From Candidatus Bathyarchaeota archaeon (GTDB taxonomy: Archaea; Thermoproteota; Bathyarchaeia; 40CM-2-53-6; RBG-13-38-9): DNA of 10,309 nt. Position numbers and translations under genes: made by a program. The notes beneath the pieces are model-generated. The model saw only the letters and a program-made list of their open reading frames with translations, was not told where the DNA came from and made no database searches. Below are positions 1 through 7,201 of the stretch, piece by piece; position 1 is the first letter of the stretch, and the number at the start of each line of letters is the position of its first letter. Location of the stretch: positions 1-10,309 of the forward strand of contig SMYQ01000047.1 of assembly GCA_007050885.1 (NCBI GenBank). Direction: 5' to 3'.

Positions 1-63
1 ATGACTATACAGTTCGATTATTTTGAGTAAAAAACCTTATACATAGATTTCAAAAGAACTCTT

Positions 64-70
64 AAAGGAG
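64..70 (+). promoter_or_regulatory. Ribosome-binding site of the DoxX gene
   Basis: AAAGGAG is a strong match to the complement of the 16S rRNA 3' end. Its spacing is 1 nt to TTG 72 and 10 nt to TTG 81, so it favours the second TTG as the start. Confidence 0.5.
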
Positions 71-71
71 A

Positions 72-476
72 TTGAGAAAGTTGAAGGACCCAATTCCACT
101 CGCAGCAAGGATCTTAATATCGACAATATTCATCATGGCGGCAATAAACAAATCTATGGATCTTCTGGGAAGTGAACAATATATGGCGGCATATGGTATC
201 CCCGCCCCAGGAGTATTATTAGTTATTTCGATCATAATAGAATTTTTTGGTGGGCTATCAATATTATTGGGATTTAAGGCTAAATGGGGAGCTATTGTTC
301 TATTCATAATTCTAATACCGACAACTCTCATATTTCACACAGAGGTCACAGATCAAATTCAATCTATAATGTTACTGAAAAACTTGTCAATAATGGGTGG
401 ACTACTTATGATAGCGAATTATGGATCTGGTCCATACAGCATAGATGAACACTTCGATTTAAAAAAGAAGACTTAA
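72..476 (+). CDS. DoxX-family small membrane protein
   Basis: This is a short integral membrane protein of the DoxX/SURF4-like family, 134 aa from TTG 72 or 131 aa from TTG 81. Four hydrophobic segments are visible, at about residues 9-25, 45-67, 72-90 and 103-118. Family landmarks are the E57-x2-GG turn in helix 2, the T85...FH89 end of helix 3, the LKNLSIMGG entry to helix 4 (102-110), and the final G-x-G-x2-SID motif. Members are quinone- or thiosulfate-linked or of unknown function, and nothing here identifies a substrate. An in-frame TAA at 63-65 limits the start to this region. The AAAGGAG at 64-70 lies only 1 nt from TTG 72 but 10 nt from TTG 81, so 81 may be the true start. No partner DoxA-like or thioredoxin gene is adjacent. 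Family assignment is fairly sure; function is not known. Confidence 0.8.
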   Translation: MRKLKDPIPLAARILISTIFIMAAINKSMDLLGSEQYMAAYGIPAPGVLLVISIIIEFFGGLSILLGFKAKWGAIVLFIILIPTTLIFHTEVTDQIQSIMLLKNLSIMGGLLMIANYGSGPYSIDEHFDLKKKT

Positions 477-543
477 GCAGAGCATACTGACCAACCTGAT
501 TCCAAAACAATCGCTTAGCGTAAATATCGTAGAACCCATAAGC

Positions 544-551
544 CATTTAAG
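544..551 (+). promoter_or_regulatory. Candidate TATA box for purB (leaderless transcript)
   Basis: CATTTAAG resembles the archaeal TATA box and is centred about 27 bp before the purB ATG at 575. That spacing would place the transcription start at or next to the start codon. No Shine-Dalgarno sequence is visible in front of this ATG, which fits a leaderless mRNA. This is an inference from spacing and sequence only. Confidence 0.4.
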
Positions 552-574
552 AGTAAGATGTAATCAGAACCTAT

Positions 575-1936
575 ATGCCAATTCTTCCAATAGATACCGG
601 ACGTTATGGAACCCCAGAAATGCGAAAGATCTTCGAAGAGGAGAGTAGACTTCAGAAAATTTTAGATGTCGAAGCCGCAGCCGCATATGCTCATGCACAA
701 GTTGGTAATGTTCCAAAAGAAGTAGCTGAAGAAATAGTAGAAAAAGCAAATATCCAAAATGTAAAACTTGAAAAATGCAAAGAGATCGATAAAAAGATCA
801 ATCATGACCTGATGGCCGTAGTTAAAGCACTAACAGAGGTTTGTTCTCCATCAGCATCAAGGTGGATTCATTTTGGCTTAACAAGTGCTGACGTTGAAGA
901 TACAGCATATGCTTTACAGTTCAAAGAAGCTCTCAAGATTATGCGATTGAGACTCTTAGATCTTGAGAAGATCTTGATAGGTCTCGTAGAGAAATATTAC
1001 AGTACTGTAATGGTGGGGCGAACTCATGGTCAACATGTGAATGTACTAACTTTAGGTCTTAAGTTGGCAGTGTGGATGAGAGAGGTGTCAAGACATTTAC
1101 GAAGACTAAACCAAATGGAAGATAGAGTTGTCGCAGGGAAGATTATGGGAGTAATTGGAACAGGATCAGGTATTGGAAAAAATGCAATTGAAGTCCAGAA
1201 TATTGCGTTGAAAAAATTAGGATTGAAATCGGCTGATATGGTTACGCAGGTTATTCAAAGAGATTTGCATGCGGAGCTAGTGTCTACGTTAGTATTGATT
1301 GGGTCAAGTATGGAAAAATTTGCGTTAGAGATACGTAATCTCCAAAGGACCGAAATAATGGAGTTGATGGAGCCTTTTAAGAAAGACAGCCAAGTAGGAA
1401 GTTCTGCAATGCCTGCAAAGAGAAATCCTGTTAAATCGGAGAGAATCTGTAGCTTGGCGAAATTGATGAGAGGCCTATTAATCCCTGCTTACGAGAACAT
1501 TGCATTGTGGCATGAACGTGATCTAACTAATTCTGCTAATGAACGTTTCATATTCTCCATGTCTTTCATTCTTCTTGATGATATGACAAATTCTATGAAT
1601 AAAATGCTTTCAGGTTTAGTAGTCTTCCCTGATAACATGAAAAGAAATCTTGCGTTAACAGGAGGACTGAACCTTTCTGAAAATGTTGTTAAAACATTAG
1701 TTGAGAAAGGGATGGGGCGACAAGAAGCTCATGAGATTGTGAGGGATTGTTCAATGGAATCAATCACTAAGAAAATTCCATTTTCCACAGTTCTAATGGA
1801 AGATGAAAAAATTTCAACACTAATCTCACAAAAAGAAATTGAACTTGTATTAGATCATTCAAAATATCTGGGCGTTACAACGAAGCTTATTAAAAATGCT
1901 ATCGCTACAACCAAGTCCGAATTAGAAAATAGTTAA
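575..1936 (+). CDS. purB: Adenylosuccinate lyase
   Basis: This 453-aa enzyme of the fumarase/aspartase superfamily cleaves SAICAR to AICAR plus fumarate and adenylosuccinate to AMP plus fumarate, two steps of purine synthesis. The N-terminus carries the PurB-type D-x2-RYG-x2-EM segment (residues 7-16). H77-D78, the T150-H151 pair in GRTHGQH, and the mobile signature loop GSSAMPAKRNP (275-285) with its catalytic serine (S276 or S277) are all present, so the enzyme should be active. Length matches the archaeal/Bacillus-type family (about 430-460 aa). ATG 575 is chosen because the conserved N-terminal segment begins directly after it and a TATA-like element lies at the leaderless distance. It follows the DoxX gene by 98 bp on the same strand, and there is no sign that the two form a functional unit. 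Other superfamily members (fumarase, argininosuccinate lyase) are less likely given the N-terminus and loop. Confidence 0.96.
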   Translation: MPILPIDTGRYGTPEMRKIFEEESRLQKILDVEAAAAYAHAQVGNVPKEVAEEIVEKANIQNVKLEKCKEIDKKINHDLMAVVKALTEVCSPSASRWIHFGLTSADVEDTAYALQFKEALKIMRLRLLDLEKILIGLVEKYYSTVMVGRTHGQHVNVLTLGLKLAVWMREVSRHLRRLNQMEDRVVAGKIMGVIGTGSGIGKNAIEVQNIALKKLGLKSADMVTQVIQRDLHAELVSTLVLIGSSMEKFALEIRNLQRTEIMELMEPFKKDSQVGSSAMPAKRNPVKSERICSLAKLMRGLLIPAYENIALWHERDLTNSANERFIFSMSFILLDDMTNSMNKMLSGLVVFPDNMKRNLALTGGLNLSENVVKTLVEKGMGRQEAHEIVRDCSMESITKKIPFSTVLMEDEKISTLISQKEIELVLDHSKYLGVTTKLIKNAIATTKSELENS

Positions 1937-1975
1937 TGACTCTGAGCGTCAGCAGTAAGAGATAGTTTTGATCGA

Positions 1976-2003
1976 TAGCGTTTTTCGAAAAATCAATACG
2001 CTA
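1976..2003. terminator. Candidate bidirectional terminator between purB and hel308
   Basis: In the convergent gap the arms TAGCGT (1976-1981) and ACGCTA (1998-2003) are perfect inverted repeats. They enclose the palindrome TTTTTCGAAAAA (1981-1992). The palindrome supplies a T5 tract on both strands, 45 bp beyond the purB stop and about 55 bp beyond the hel308 stop. Archaeal RNA polymerase terminates at short T tracts, so one element could serve both genes. The role is inferred; the symmetry is directly visible. Confidence 0.4.
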
Positions 2004-2031
2004 ATTCCAACTATGAATGTTCCCATACTGT

Positions 2032-2043
2032 ACGCGCTTGCGT
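2032..2043. repeat. Small inverted repeat just after the hel308 stop
   Basis: ACGC (2032-2035) and GCGT (2040-2043) flank a 4-nt loop, 3 bp beyond the hel308 stop codon. On the - strand it could form a short GC-rich hairpin protecting or ending the hel308 message. The arms are only 4 bp, so this is weak. Confidence 0.25.
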
Positions 2044-2046
2044 GAG

Positions 2047-4233
2047 TTAATTAGCTGGGTTTTTATCTTCTATTTGTTTTTTGATATTTTCTGCTAATGT
2101 CGTTCCGATAGTAGGCACTGATACGAGGGACTGGAGATTGGCTTTTCTGATATCTGCAATTTTATGAAAACCGGCATTATGTAACATTCTTGCACGAATT
2201 CTTCCTATTCCTTGTAGTCCCACTAACTCAATCAATTCCTCTTTTATTCCATATTGAATTCTATGACGTAGAATCGGAAACTTTCTCATCAAATCTTTGT
2301 GTTGAAATAGTCTGGCAAGTTGATTCGAAGCAAAAATTAACCATTCAGCTGTCTGAGTTAATCTTAACAGATCTCCTGGTTCGACTTTATATTTTCCTAA
2401 GAGATCGTTCTCAGTAATCTCTTGAATCCAATCCTCCATAACTGCAACGCATTTAATTTCTGAAATGAAGTCATCAAGATTTTGTTCATATGAATACATT
2501 GAATTCCATGGATCAGGTTGTTTGAAAATCAGTTCGCTTGAATGTTCGCTTGCATAAGCAATTAGTTGCTCACTTTCCTTACCCCGAGGATATAATTTAG
2601 GGGATAAGTCAGGAGTATGTGAGATTAATTGAAGAATGCTCACTTCAGTTAGTTTGTCAGGTCTATTGTAAAGTCCGTCTCTAATGATGACTGCTGAGAC
2701 TGGGTCTATATACAGTTCCGAGACCCTGCGACCGAATGGGGTGGCTAATAATTTTCTAGATTCCATAGTTATCATTTCTTCATTAAAAAGGAATCTCAAA
2801 ATTTTTCCAACTTTACTTTTCAGCATCTTGAGGTCATGTTGTTGAGCATGAAAAGTTTGAGAAAAAAAATCGTAAAGGTCTTCTTCTGTATAAGCAAATC
2901 CAGTTGCAATAGTTGAAAGGACGTGAGGTCGTAAAACATTTTCAATTGAGAGTTTTGACCATATCTTCTCAGGTTCGGAGCATACATATTTCTCCATTAA
3001 TCGTTCTTGTTCAGCCGATGTCTTTGCGATAAGAATCGATTCTCCAACTTTATCATATTTGGGTCGTCCCGCTCTGCCCGCTAATTGCTTATATTCTAAA
3101 ACGGATATCTCTTCGCTCCAAGATTCGGGGTCATATCTTCTATAGTTACTTATGAGGACAGCTCTTGCAGGTAAATTTACACCTGCTGCAAGAGTTGGAG
3201 TTGTAGATAAGATCTTAATCTTTCCATTTTTGAAAGATTTTTCAATTAATCTTCTATGTGATACATTTAGGCCGGCATGATGGAATGCGGTACTCGATTT
3301 TACCTGTTCGGCAAGTATTTCACTTAATCCGGTTTTTTCTCCTGAGGTCAGTATTTTATTCGCTATTGTTTTAAGATCTTTTTTTAGGTCTGCTGAGATT
3401 TTACGAGAGAGAACTTTAGAAACATTTTTTCCATAACTTACTGCATCCCGTCTAGTTTGTGTAAATATAAGTGCCTGTCCACCTTGTTTGATTATGTCTA
3501 GAGCAATATCAATGGCTGGTTTTTTGGTTTCTGTTAAAATTCGTCTCGCTGAGCCATCTTTGAATTGTATCTCTCCATCATAAAAGACTCCTTCTCTGAG
3601 AGGGACAGGTCTCCACTCCGTTGTGATGGGTATTCCCTTTATCCACTTTGAGATTTCATCGGCATTTTTTACGGTAGCACTCAATAAGAGAAATTGTGCA
3701 TCAGGGTTTAATTTCATCAGTTTTGTGAGTATGACTTCTAATGTGGGGCCTCTTCCTTGATCTGTTAAAAGATGTATCTCGTCAGCCACAATAGTGTCGA
3801 TCTGTTGCATCCAAACTGCTTTGTGTCTTAGTAGGCTGTCTGCTTTTTCATTTGTTGAAATAATAATATCATATTTGCCGAGCCATTCGTCTATACTATC
3901 ATAATCGCCAGTTGAGACGGTGATCTCTAACTTATCGCCATTGGATTTTGTTAGTTCACGATACTTTTTGAATTCTTCATATTTTTCATTTGCTAAAGCT
4001 CTTAGTGGCGTAAGGTAGATGCTTTTAGTATCATTCTCAAGTATGTTTTTCAAAATACAGAGTTCTGCAACAAGTGTTTTTCCACTTGCTGTCGGGCTTG
4101 CGAGAACTACATTTTTTCCATTTAATACTCCGGCAGTGATAGCCTCTTCCTGAGGTGGATATAATTGATTATATCCATGTTGAATGATTATTCTCTTAAT
4201 TTGTTCAGGAATGTCAAGTTCATTTATTTTCAA
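2047..4233 (-). CDS. hel308: Hel308-type superfamily 2 DNA helicase
   Basis: This 728-aa Ski2-like 3'-5' helicase is related to human HELQ/POLQ and acts on stalled replication forks and recombination intermediates. Visible parts in order: Q-motif region with PPQ (26-28), Walker A ASPTASGKT (45-53), DEIH box (151-154), SAT motif III (185-187), and motif VI QLAGRAGRP (383-391) with its arginines. A winged-helix/ratchet region follows, then a C-terminal helix-hairpin-helix domain (from about 665). R680-A681-R682 in this last domain matches the RAR motif that couples DNA binding to ATP use in archaeal Hel308. The length is typical (about 700-730 aa). The start is TTG 4233, since no ATG lies upstream before a stop; CGGAAG precedes it by about 7 nt. 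It lies 64 bp behind mcm on the same strand and is probably the last gene of the replication cluster. Confidence 0.94.
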   Translation of the reverse strand: MKINELDIPEQIKRIIIQHGYNQLYPPQEEAITAGVLNGKNVVLASPTASGKTLVAELCILKNILENDTKSIYLTPLRALANEKYEEFKKYRELTKSNGDKLEITVSTGDYDSIDEWLGKYDIIISTNEKADSLLRHKAVWMQQIDTIVADEIHLLTDQGRGPTLEVILTKLMKLNPDAQFLLLSATVKNADEISKWIKGIPITTEWRPVPLREGVFYDGEIQFKDGSARRILTETKKPAIDIALDIIKQGGQALIFTQTRRDAVSYGKNVSKVLSRKISADLKKDLKTIANKILTSGEKTGLSEILAEQVKSSTAFHHAGLNVSHRRLIEKSFKNGKIKILSTTPTLAAGVNLPARAVLISNYRRYDPESWSEEISVLEYKQLAGRAGRPKYDKVGESILIAKTSAEQERLMEKYVCSEPEKIWSKLSIENVLRPHVLSTIATGFAYTEEDLYDFFSQTFHAQQHDLKMLKSKVGKILRFLFNEEMITMESRKLLATPFGRRVSELYIDPVSAVIIRDGLYNRPDKLTEVSILQLISHTPDLSPKLYPRGKESEQLIAYASEHSSELIFKQPDPWNSMYSYEQNLDDFISEIKCVAVMEDWIQEITENDLLGKYKVEPGDLLRLTQTAEWLIFASNQLARLFQHKDLMRKFPILRHRIQYGIKEELIELVGLQGIGRIRARMLHNAGFHKIADIRKANLQSLVSVPTIGTTLAENIKKQIEDKNPAN

Positions 4234-4240
4234 TATGTTT

Positions 4241-4245
4241 CTTCC
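4241..4245 (-). promoter_or_regulatory. Ribosome-binding site for hel308 TTG start
   Basis: On the - strand GGAAG lies 7 nt before the TTG at 4233. It is a partial Shine-Dalgarno match, and the upstream frame has no ATG before an in-frame TAA (4275-4273). Together these support the TTG start. Confidence 0.45.
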
Positions 4246-4297
4246 GAGTCTATTGAATGGAAGTGAGATTGTTTAGATGGTTATTAATAATGGTGGT

Positions 4298-6352
4298 TCA
4301 GCCTGAACCGCTGCCTGTTCTTTTAATCTTGCCGTCTTCAGGTGAATAAATAACGCCTTCTCGGCTGAGGCGTCCGACAAGCATTCTGGCTTGGTCTTCA
4401 GTCATGTCTTTCTTTTCTTGAAGGGTCTCGTATAATTTCGACTCTTCTACCATGCCAGTTTCTTGCTCCATTTCGGTTATCAGGTCAAGAACCTCTTTCA
4501 TTCTATCGACTAGGCTTTTTGGTTTGCCAGTCATTATAATATCAATATCCATTTTTCCAGTGGTTGTGTCGATTCCAACATCCTGTAATGATACGGACAT
4601 CAATCTTATCACTGCTCTGGCATCTTCAACAGTAACTTCGTTTCTGAGATATGCTCTTGCTCTTGCCTCTGTTAACCTAATCAGAGCTTCTAATTGACGT
4701 GGAGTAATTGCAATAGGAGATTCAGCAGAACTTGAACCCGATCTCATCTTCAAATAAAAATCTTTGAGTTCGTTTGCTGCTTCATTAGAGATGGTTATGT
4801 CAAGCTTTTTTGCATAACTGATATACTTTCTTAAAAGATCAGGGGGCAGAGGTGCTGTTTCTGGAGCTGAATGAAGTCTATGAAGGGTCAATACATGTTC
4901 TGACATTTTGGTGTCGATTTCGCTTTCAGGGATGTCTCTCATGACGAAAATCAGATCAAATCTTGATAATATGGTGACTGGCAAACTTATGTTCTCATTA
5001 ATGTTACGGTAAGGATCATATCGGCCAAGAGCTGGATTTGCGGCTGCAATTATTGAGTCTCTCGCGTTTAAGGTAGCGACAATTCCACCTTTGGCTATGC
5101 TAATTGTTTGTTGTTCCATAGCTTCATGAATAGCAACTCGGTCGTCAGGTCTCATTTTGTCAATTTCATCAATTGCGCAGACACCTCTATCAGCTAGGAC
5201 AAGTGCGCCTGCTTCTAGAATCATGCCGCCAGTTTTTTCTCTGACTACAGCGGCGGTTAAACCTGCTGCTGTGGAGCCTCTTCCACTAGTATACAACCCT
5301 CTTGGAGCGACCCTTGATACGTATTGGAGGAGTTGGCTTTTAGCTGTGCCCGGGTCTCCTACTAATAGAATGTTAACATCTCCTCTGATTGTTATTCCAT
5401 CAGGAAGTCGTTTTGGCATGCCACCGAATAATAGGTATAGAATGGCTTCTTTCATGTCGTCATAGCCGTATATTGATGGCGCGATCGACATGATCAATTT
5501 ACGATGTATCCAAGGGTCTTTTGATAGTTCAAGAATTTTTTTTTCTTCTTGAGGACTAATCTCTATAACTTGAACTTCTTTGCCGGATATTTGAAGATGA
5601 TTTGCATCCATGTAAAGATTGAAGGTTCGCAATTTACCTCGTCTGCCTACAAATTCTTGCTCAGCTCTTACTATGCCTGTGACGGTTATCCGGTCACCTG
5701 GTCTTGCCGTATCCGATAAATCTTCGAGAACTCTAGTATCCATAGAACGTGGTAGTTGTCCTGGCGGGAGATCTTCTGGACGTTCTTGAAGTCTCATTTC
5801 TTGTGAGTTTATGTATGTTGATTCCTTCTCTTTGAAGTCAAGGAACTTGCTTCTGCATCCAGGTCTGGTGCAAGAGTCTGGGCTCTCCATAAAAAGTCCT
5901 TTTTGATCGATTCTAATCTTGGCTCCGCATCTTCTACATTCAAAAGTTGCCTGTGTAAGGTATGGTTTCACTTGGGCTGCTCTGACAATTATGCCATCTA
6001 CTGATACCAATCTTCCTAAATTTTGAGAGCCTACTTCGCGAAGAGATATCCGTTCATGAAGACCTCTGAATCGAGCTATGAATCTTTTAGTAATTTCAGC
6101 ATAAGCTGGATCCTCTATCTTCATTTGCGCCCAGATTGCTCTATTGGCAAAATCAAGATATTCATCTGGTTTTCCAATTAGGTCTCTAGCAAATTGTGGA
6201 TCGAATGAATACAGATCTTCAAAGTCTACAATTAATGCTCGGGTGTCTGAGGATGGCATCTGAGATAATTTTTCTCTATACTTGTCTTTGGACTCGAACT
6301 TGAAATCTTTCAGAAACTTTTGAAATCTTTGTTCTGGGCTTTCTTCGCTCAT
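4298..6352 (-). CDS. mcm: Replicative DNA helicase MCM
   Basis: This is the 684-aa archaeal minichromosome maintenance protein, the ATPase that forms the ring helicase of the replication fork. The N-terminal region carries a zinc finger with C139, C142, C161 and C166. The AAA+ core shows Walker A GDPGTAKS (332-339), Walker B IDE (394-396), sensor 1 N439 and the SRFD arginine finger (R464). A C-terminal winged helix follows (about 610-684), ending in a Gly/Ser tail. All catalytic residues are intact, no intein is present, and the length is typical (about 650-700 aa). The ATG at 6352 overlaps the TGA of the GINS gene as ATGA, with AGAGGA 6 nt upstream inside that gene, so translation of the two is probably coupled. 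GINS proteins bind and activate MCM, which fits the gene pairing. Confidence 0.97.
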   Translation of the reverse strand: MSEESPEQRFQKFLKDFKFESKDKYREKLSQMPSSDTRALIVDFEDLYSFDPQFARDLIGKPDEYLDFANRAIWAQMKIEDPAYAEITKRFIARFRGLHERISLREVGSQNLGRLVSVDGIIVRAAQVKPYLTQATFECRRCGAKIRIDQKGLFMESPDSCTRPGCRSKFLDFKEKESTYINSQEMRLQERPEDLPPGQLPRSMDTRVLEDLSDTARPGDRITVTGIVRAEQEFVGRRGKLRTFNLYMDANHLQISGKEVQVIEISPQEEKKILELSKDPWIHRKLIMSIAPSIYGYDDMKEAILYLLFGGMPKRLPDGITIRGDVNILLVGDPGTAKSQLLQYVSRVAPRGLYTSGRGSTAAGLTAAVVREKTGGMILEAGALVLADRGVCAIDEIDKMRPDDRVAIHEAMEQQTISIAKGGIVATLNARDSIIAAANPALGRYDPYRNINENISLPVTILSRFDLIFVMRDIPESEIDTKMSEHVLTLHRLHSAPETAPLPPDLLRKYISYAKKLDITISNEAANELKDFYLKMRSGSSSAESPIAITPRQLEALIRLTEARARAYLRNEVTVEDARAVIRLMSVSLQDVGIDTTTGKMDIDIIMTGKPKSLVDRMKEVLDLITEMEQETGMVEESKLYETLQEKKDMTEDQARMLVGRLSREGVIYSPEDGKIKRTGSGSG

Positions 6353-6897
6353 TCCTCGTCCTCTAGGTTTAGGATTTTATTTTTCCATTCATCGATTATT
6401 GATCTCAGATCATTGTAGAGTCTTCTTTCCTCAACAGCCATTTTCTGGATAGTAGTGTCAGTTATAGAAGGATTGGTCGCGAGATATACTATCTTGTGCA
6501 ACCGACAATTGATGATGTCTTTTGATTGACTAAGAGACTTTTCGAAAAGAGCCTTTTGAGATTGGTCTTTATCTTTTTTATTTGAAAGTTCACATAATAA
6601 TTCTTTGAGTTTACTGTAGAAGTCAAAATCCAGTGGAGGTATTTCTCTGGATTCTGGAATGGATTCTCGCCAATGTATCTTTGCGAGATCGGGAACTTCA
6701 AGAGGCTTCTCATCAAGGATTTTTACTAATCGGTTCTTGGTTAATTCTCTGGCCAACCAGCGTGGAATTTGAATTTCATCTCCAACCTTGAATGGTCCAA
6801 AAGTCTTGCCGCTGAAAAATAATTCAGGAGTGTCATGTACGACTCTGGCCCTTATCATGCTTGATTCATAATCTGTTTCAAAGTCATTGATTGACAA
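6349..6897 (-). CDS. gins23: GINS complex subunit, Gins23 (Psf2/Psf3) type
   Basis: This 182-aa protein is one half of the archaeal GINS complex, which joins MCM and the Cdc45/GAN homologue (RecJ-like) in the replisome. Its start holds the small beta-rich B domain (about 14-62: FF-x-G-x2-FGPFKVGD, then IP-x2-LA-x2-L). The helical A domain follows (about 88-177), with DFDFYSKLKELL and the later EERRLYNDL helix. B before A is the order of Gins23/Psf2/Psf3, whereas Gins51/Sld5/Psf1 has A first. It sits directly before mcm and overlaps it by 4 bp, as known for Gins23 in Sulfolobus. The start is TTG 6897 with GTGAT 5 nt upstream; an internal ATG at codon 14 would leave the B domain nearly whole and remains possible. 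The GINS family call rests on domain pattern and context, since these proteins diverge strongly. Confidence 0.85.
   Translation of the reverse strand: MSINDFETDYESSMIRARVVHDTPELFFSGKTFGPFKVGDEIQIPRWLARELTKNRLVKILDEKPLEVPDLAKIHWRESIPESREIPPLDFDFYSKLKELLCELSNKKDKDQSQKALFEKSLSQSKDIINCRLHKIVYLATNPSITDTTIQKMAVEERRLYNDLRSIIDEWKNKILNLEDEE
6359..6364 (-). promoter_or_regulatory. Ribosome-binding site of mcm inside the GINS gene
   Basis: AGAGGA on the - strand lies 6 nt before the mcm ATG and within the last codons of the GINS reading frame. It supports ATG 6352 as the start and coupled translation through the ATGA overlap. Confidence 0.55.
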
Positions 6898-6902
6898 GTT
6901 GA

Positions 6903-6907
6903 ATCAC
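6903..6907 (-). promoter_or_regulatory. Ribosome-binding site for the gins23 TTG start
   Basis: GTGAT on the - strand matches the 3' part of the archaeal AGGAGGTGAT ribosome site and lies 5 nt before TTG 6897. It favours that TTG over the ATG 13 codons downstream. Confidence 0.45.
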
Positions 6908-7188
6908 ATCAAATACTTTTCAAGAGTTCCCGTAAACAGACACTGAAATAAAGGTTGATAATCTCCATTGCTCTTGAAAATTGGGCAGACATCTATTTTA
7001 GGTATTTAATCTATCGGATTCGTCTATTCTGTATATTCGTGTATAATGGAAGTTTAATCAACCTTTGGTGCATTTCCATTGGAGAAAGTATTGATGTAAC
7101 ACACTCAATATGTAGCTATGTTGTAGTTTAGACGATTTTTTATTGACATTCTAAAAGCTTAAGAGCATATTATGAGAAGCATTTTTTG

Positions 7189-7193
7189 AAGGT
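7189..7193 (+). promoter_or_regulatory. Ribosome-binding site for the solute-binding protein TTG start
   Basis: AAGGT lies 8 nt before TTG 7202. There is no ATG in this frame before the twin-arginine signal, so this site and the TTG define the start. Confidence 0.45.
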
Positions 7194-7201
7194 AGAATCT
7201 A

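Larger units (their letters stand above)
6898..7201. other. Divergent intergenic region between gins23 and the solute-binding protein gene
   Basis: About 304 bp without a credible reading frame; the ATGs present run into stops within a few codons. It must hold the outward promoters of the replication cluster (-) and of the binding-protein gene (+). TATA-like candidates are the CTTTATTTC stretch on the - strand around 6945-6955 and the AAAGCTTAAG stretch around 7154-7163 on the + strand. Neither is strong. Near the middle, TGTATATT and TGTATAAT (7030-7047) form a close direct repeat that could be an operator or an extra AT-rich promoter element. No tRNA or obvious structured RNA was seen. Confidence 0.5.

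Noticed and set aside
1..30. Open frame of nine codons ending in TAA at the left edge, possibly the tail of an upstream gene
   Set aside because: It is too short to tell from chance, shows no recognisable sequence, and the adjoining bases could equally be a promoter.
4298..6352. Possible intein or insertion in MCM
   Set aside because: Zinc finger, Walker A, Walker B, sensor and arginine-finger motifs follow at normal spacing, and the protein has a normal length.
7069..7086. Apparent dyad TTTCC...GGAGAAA in the gins23 upstream region
   Set aside because: The arms pair only with a bulge, so it is not a convincing operator or hairpin.
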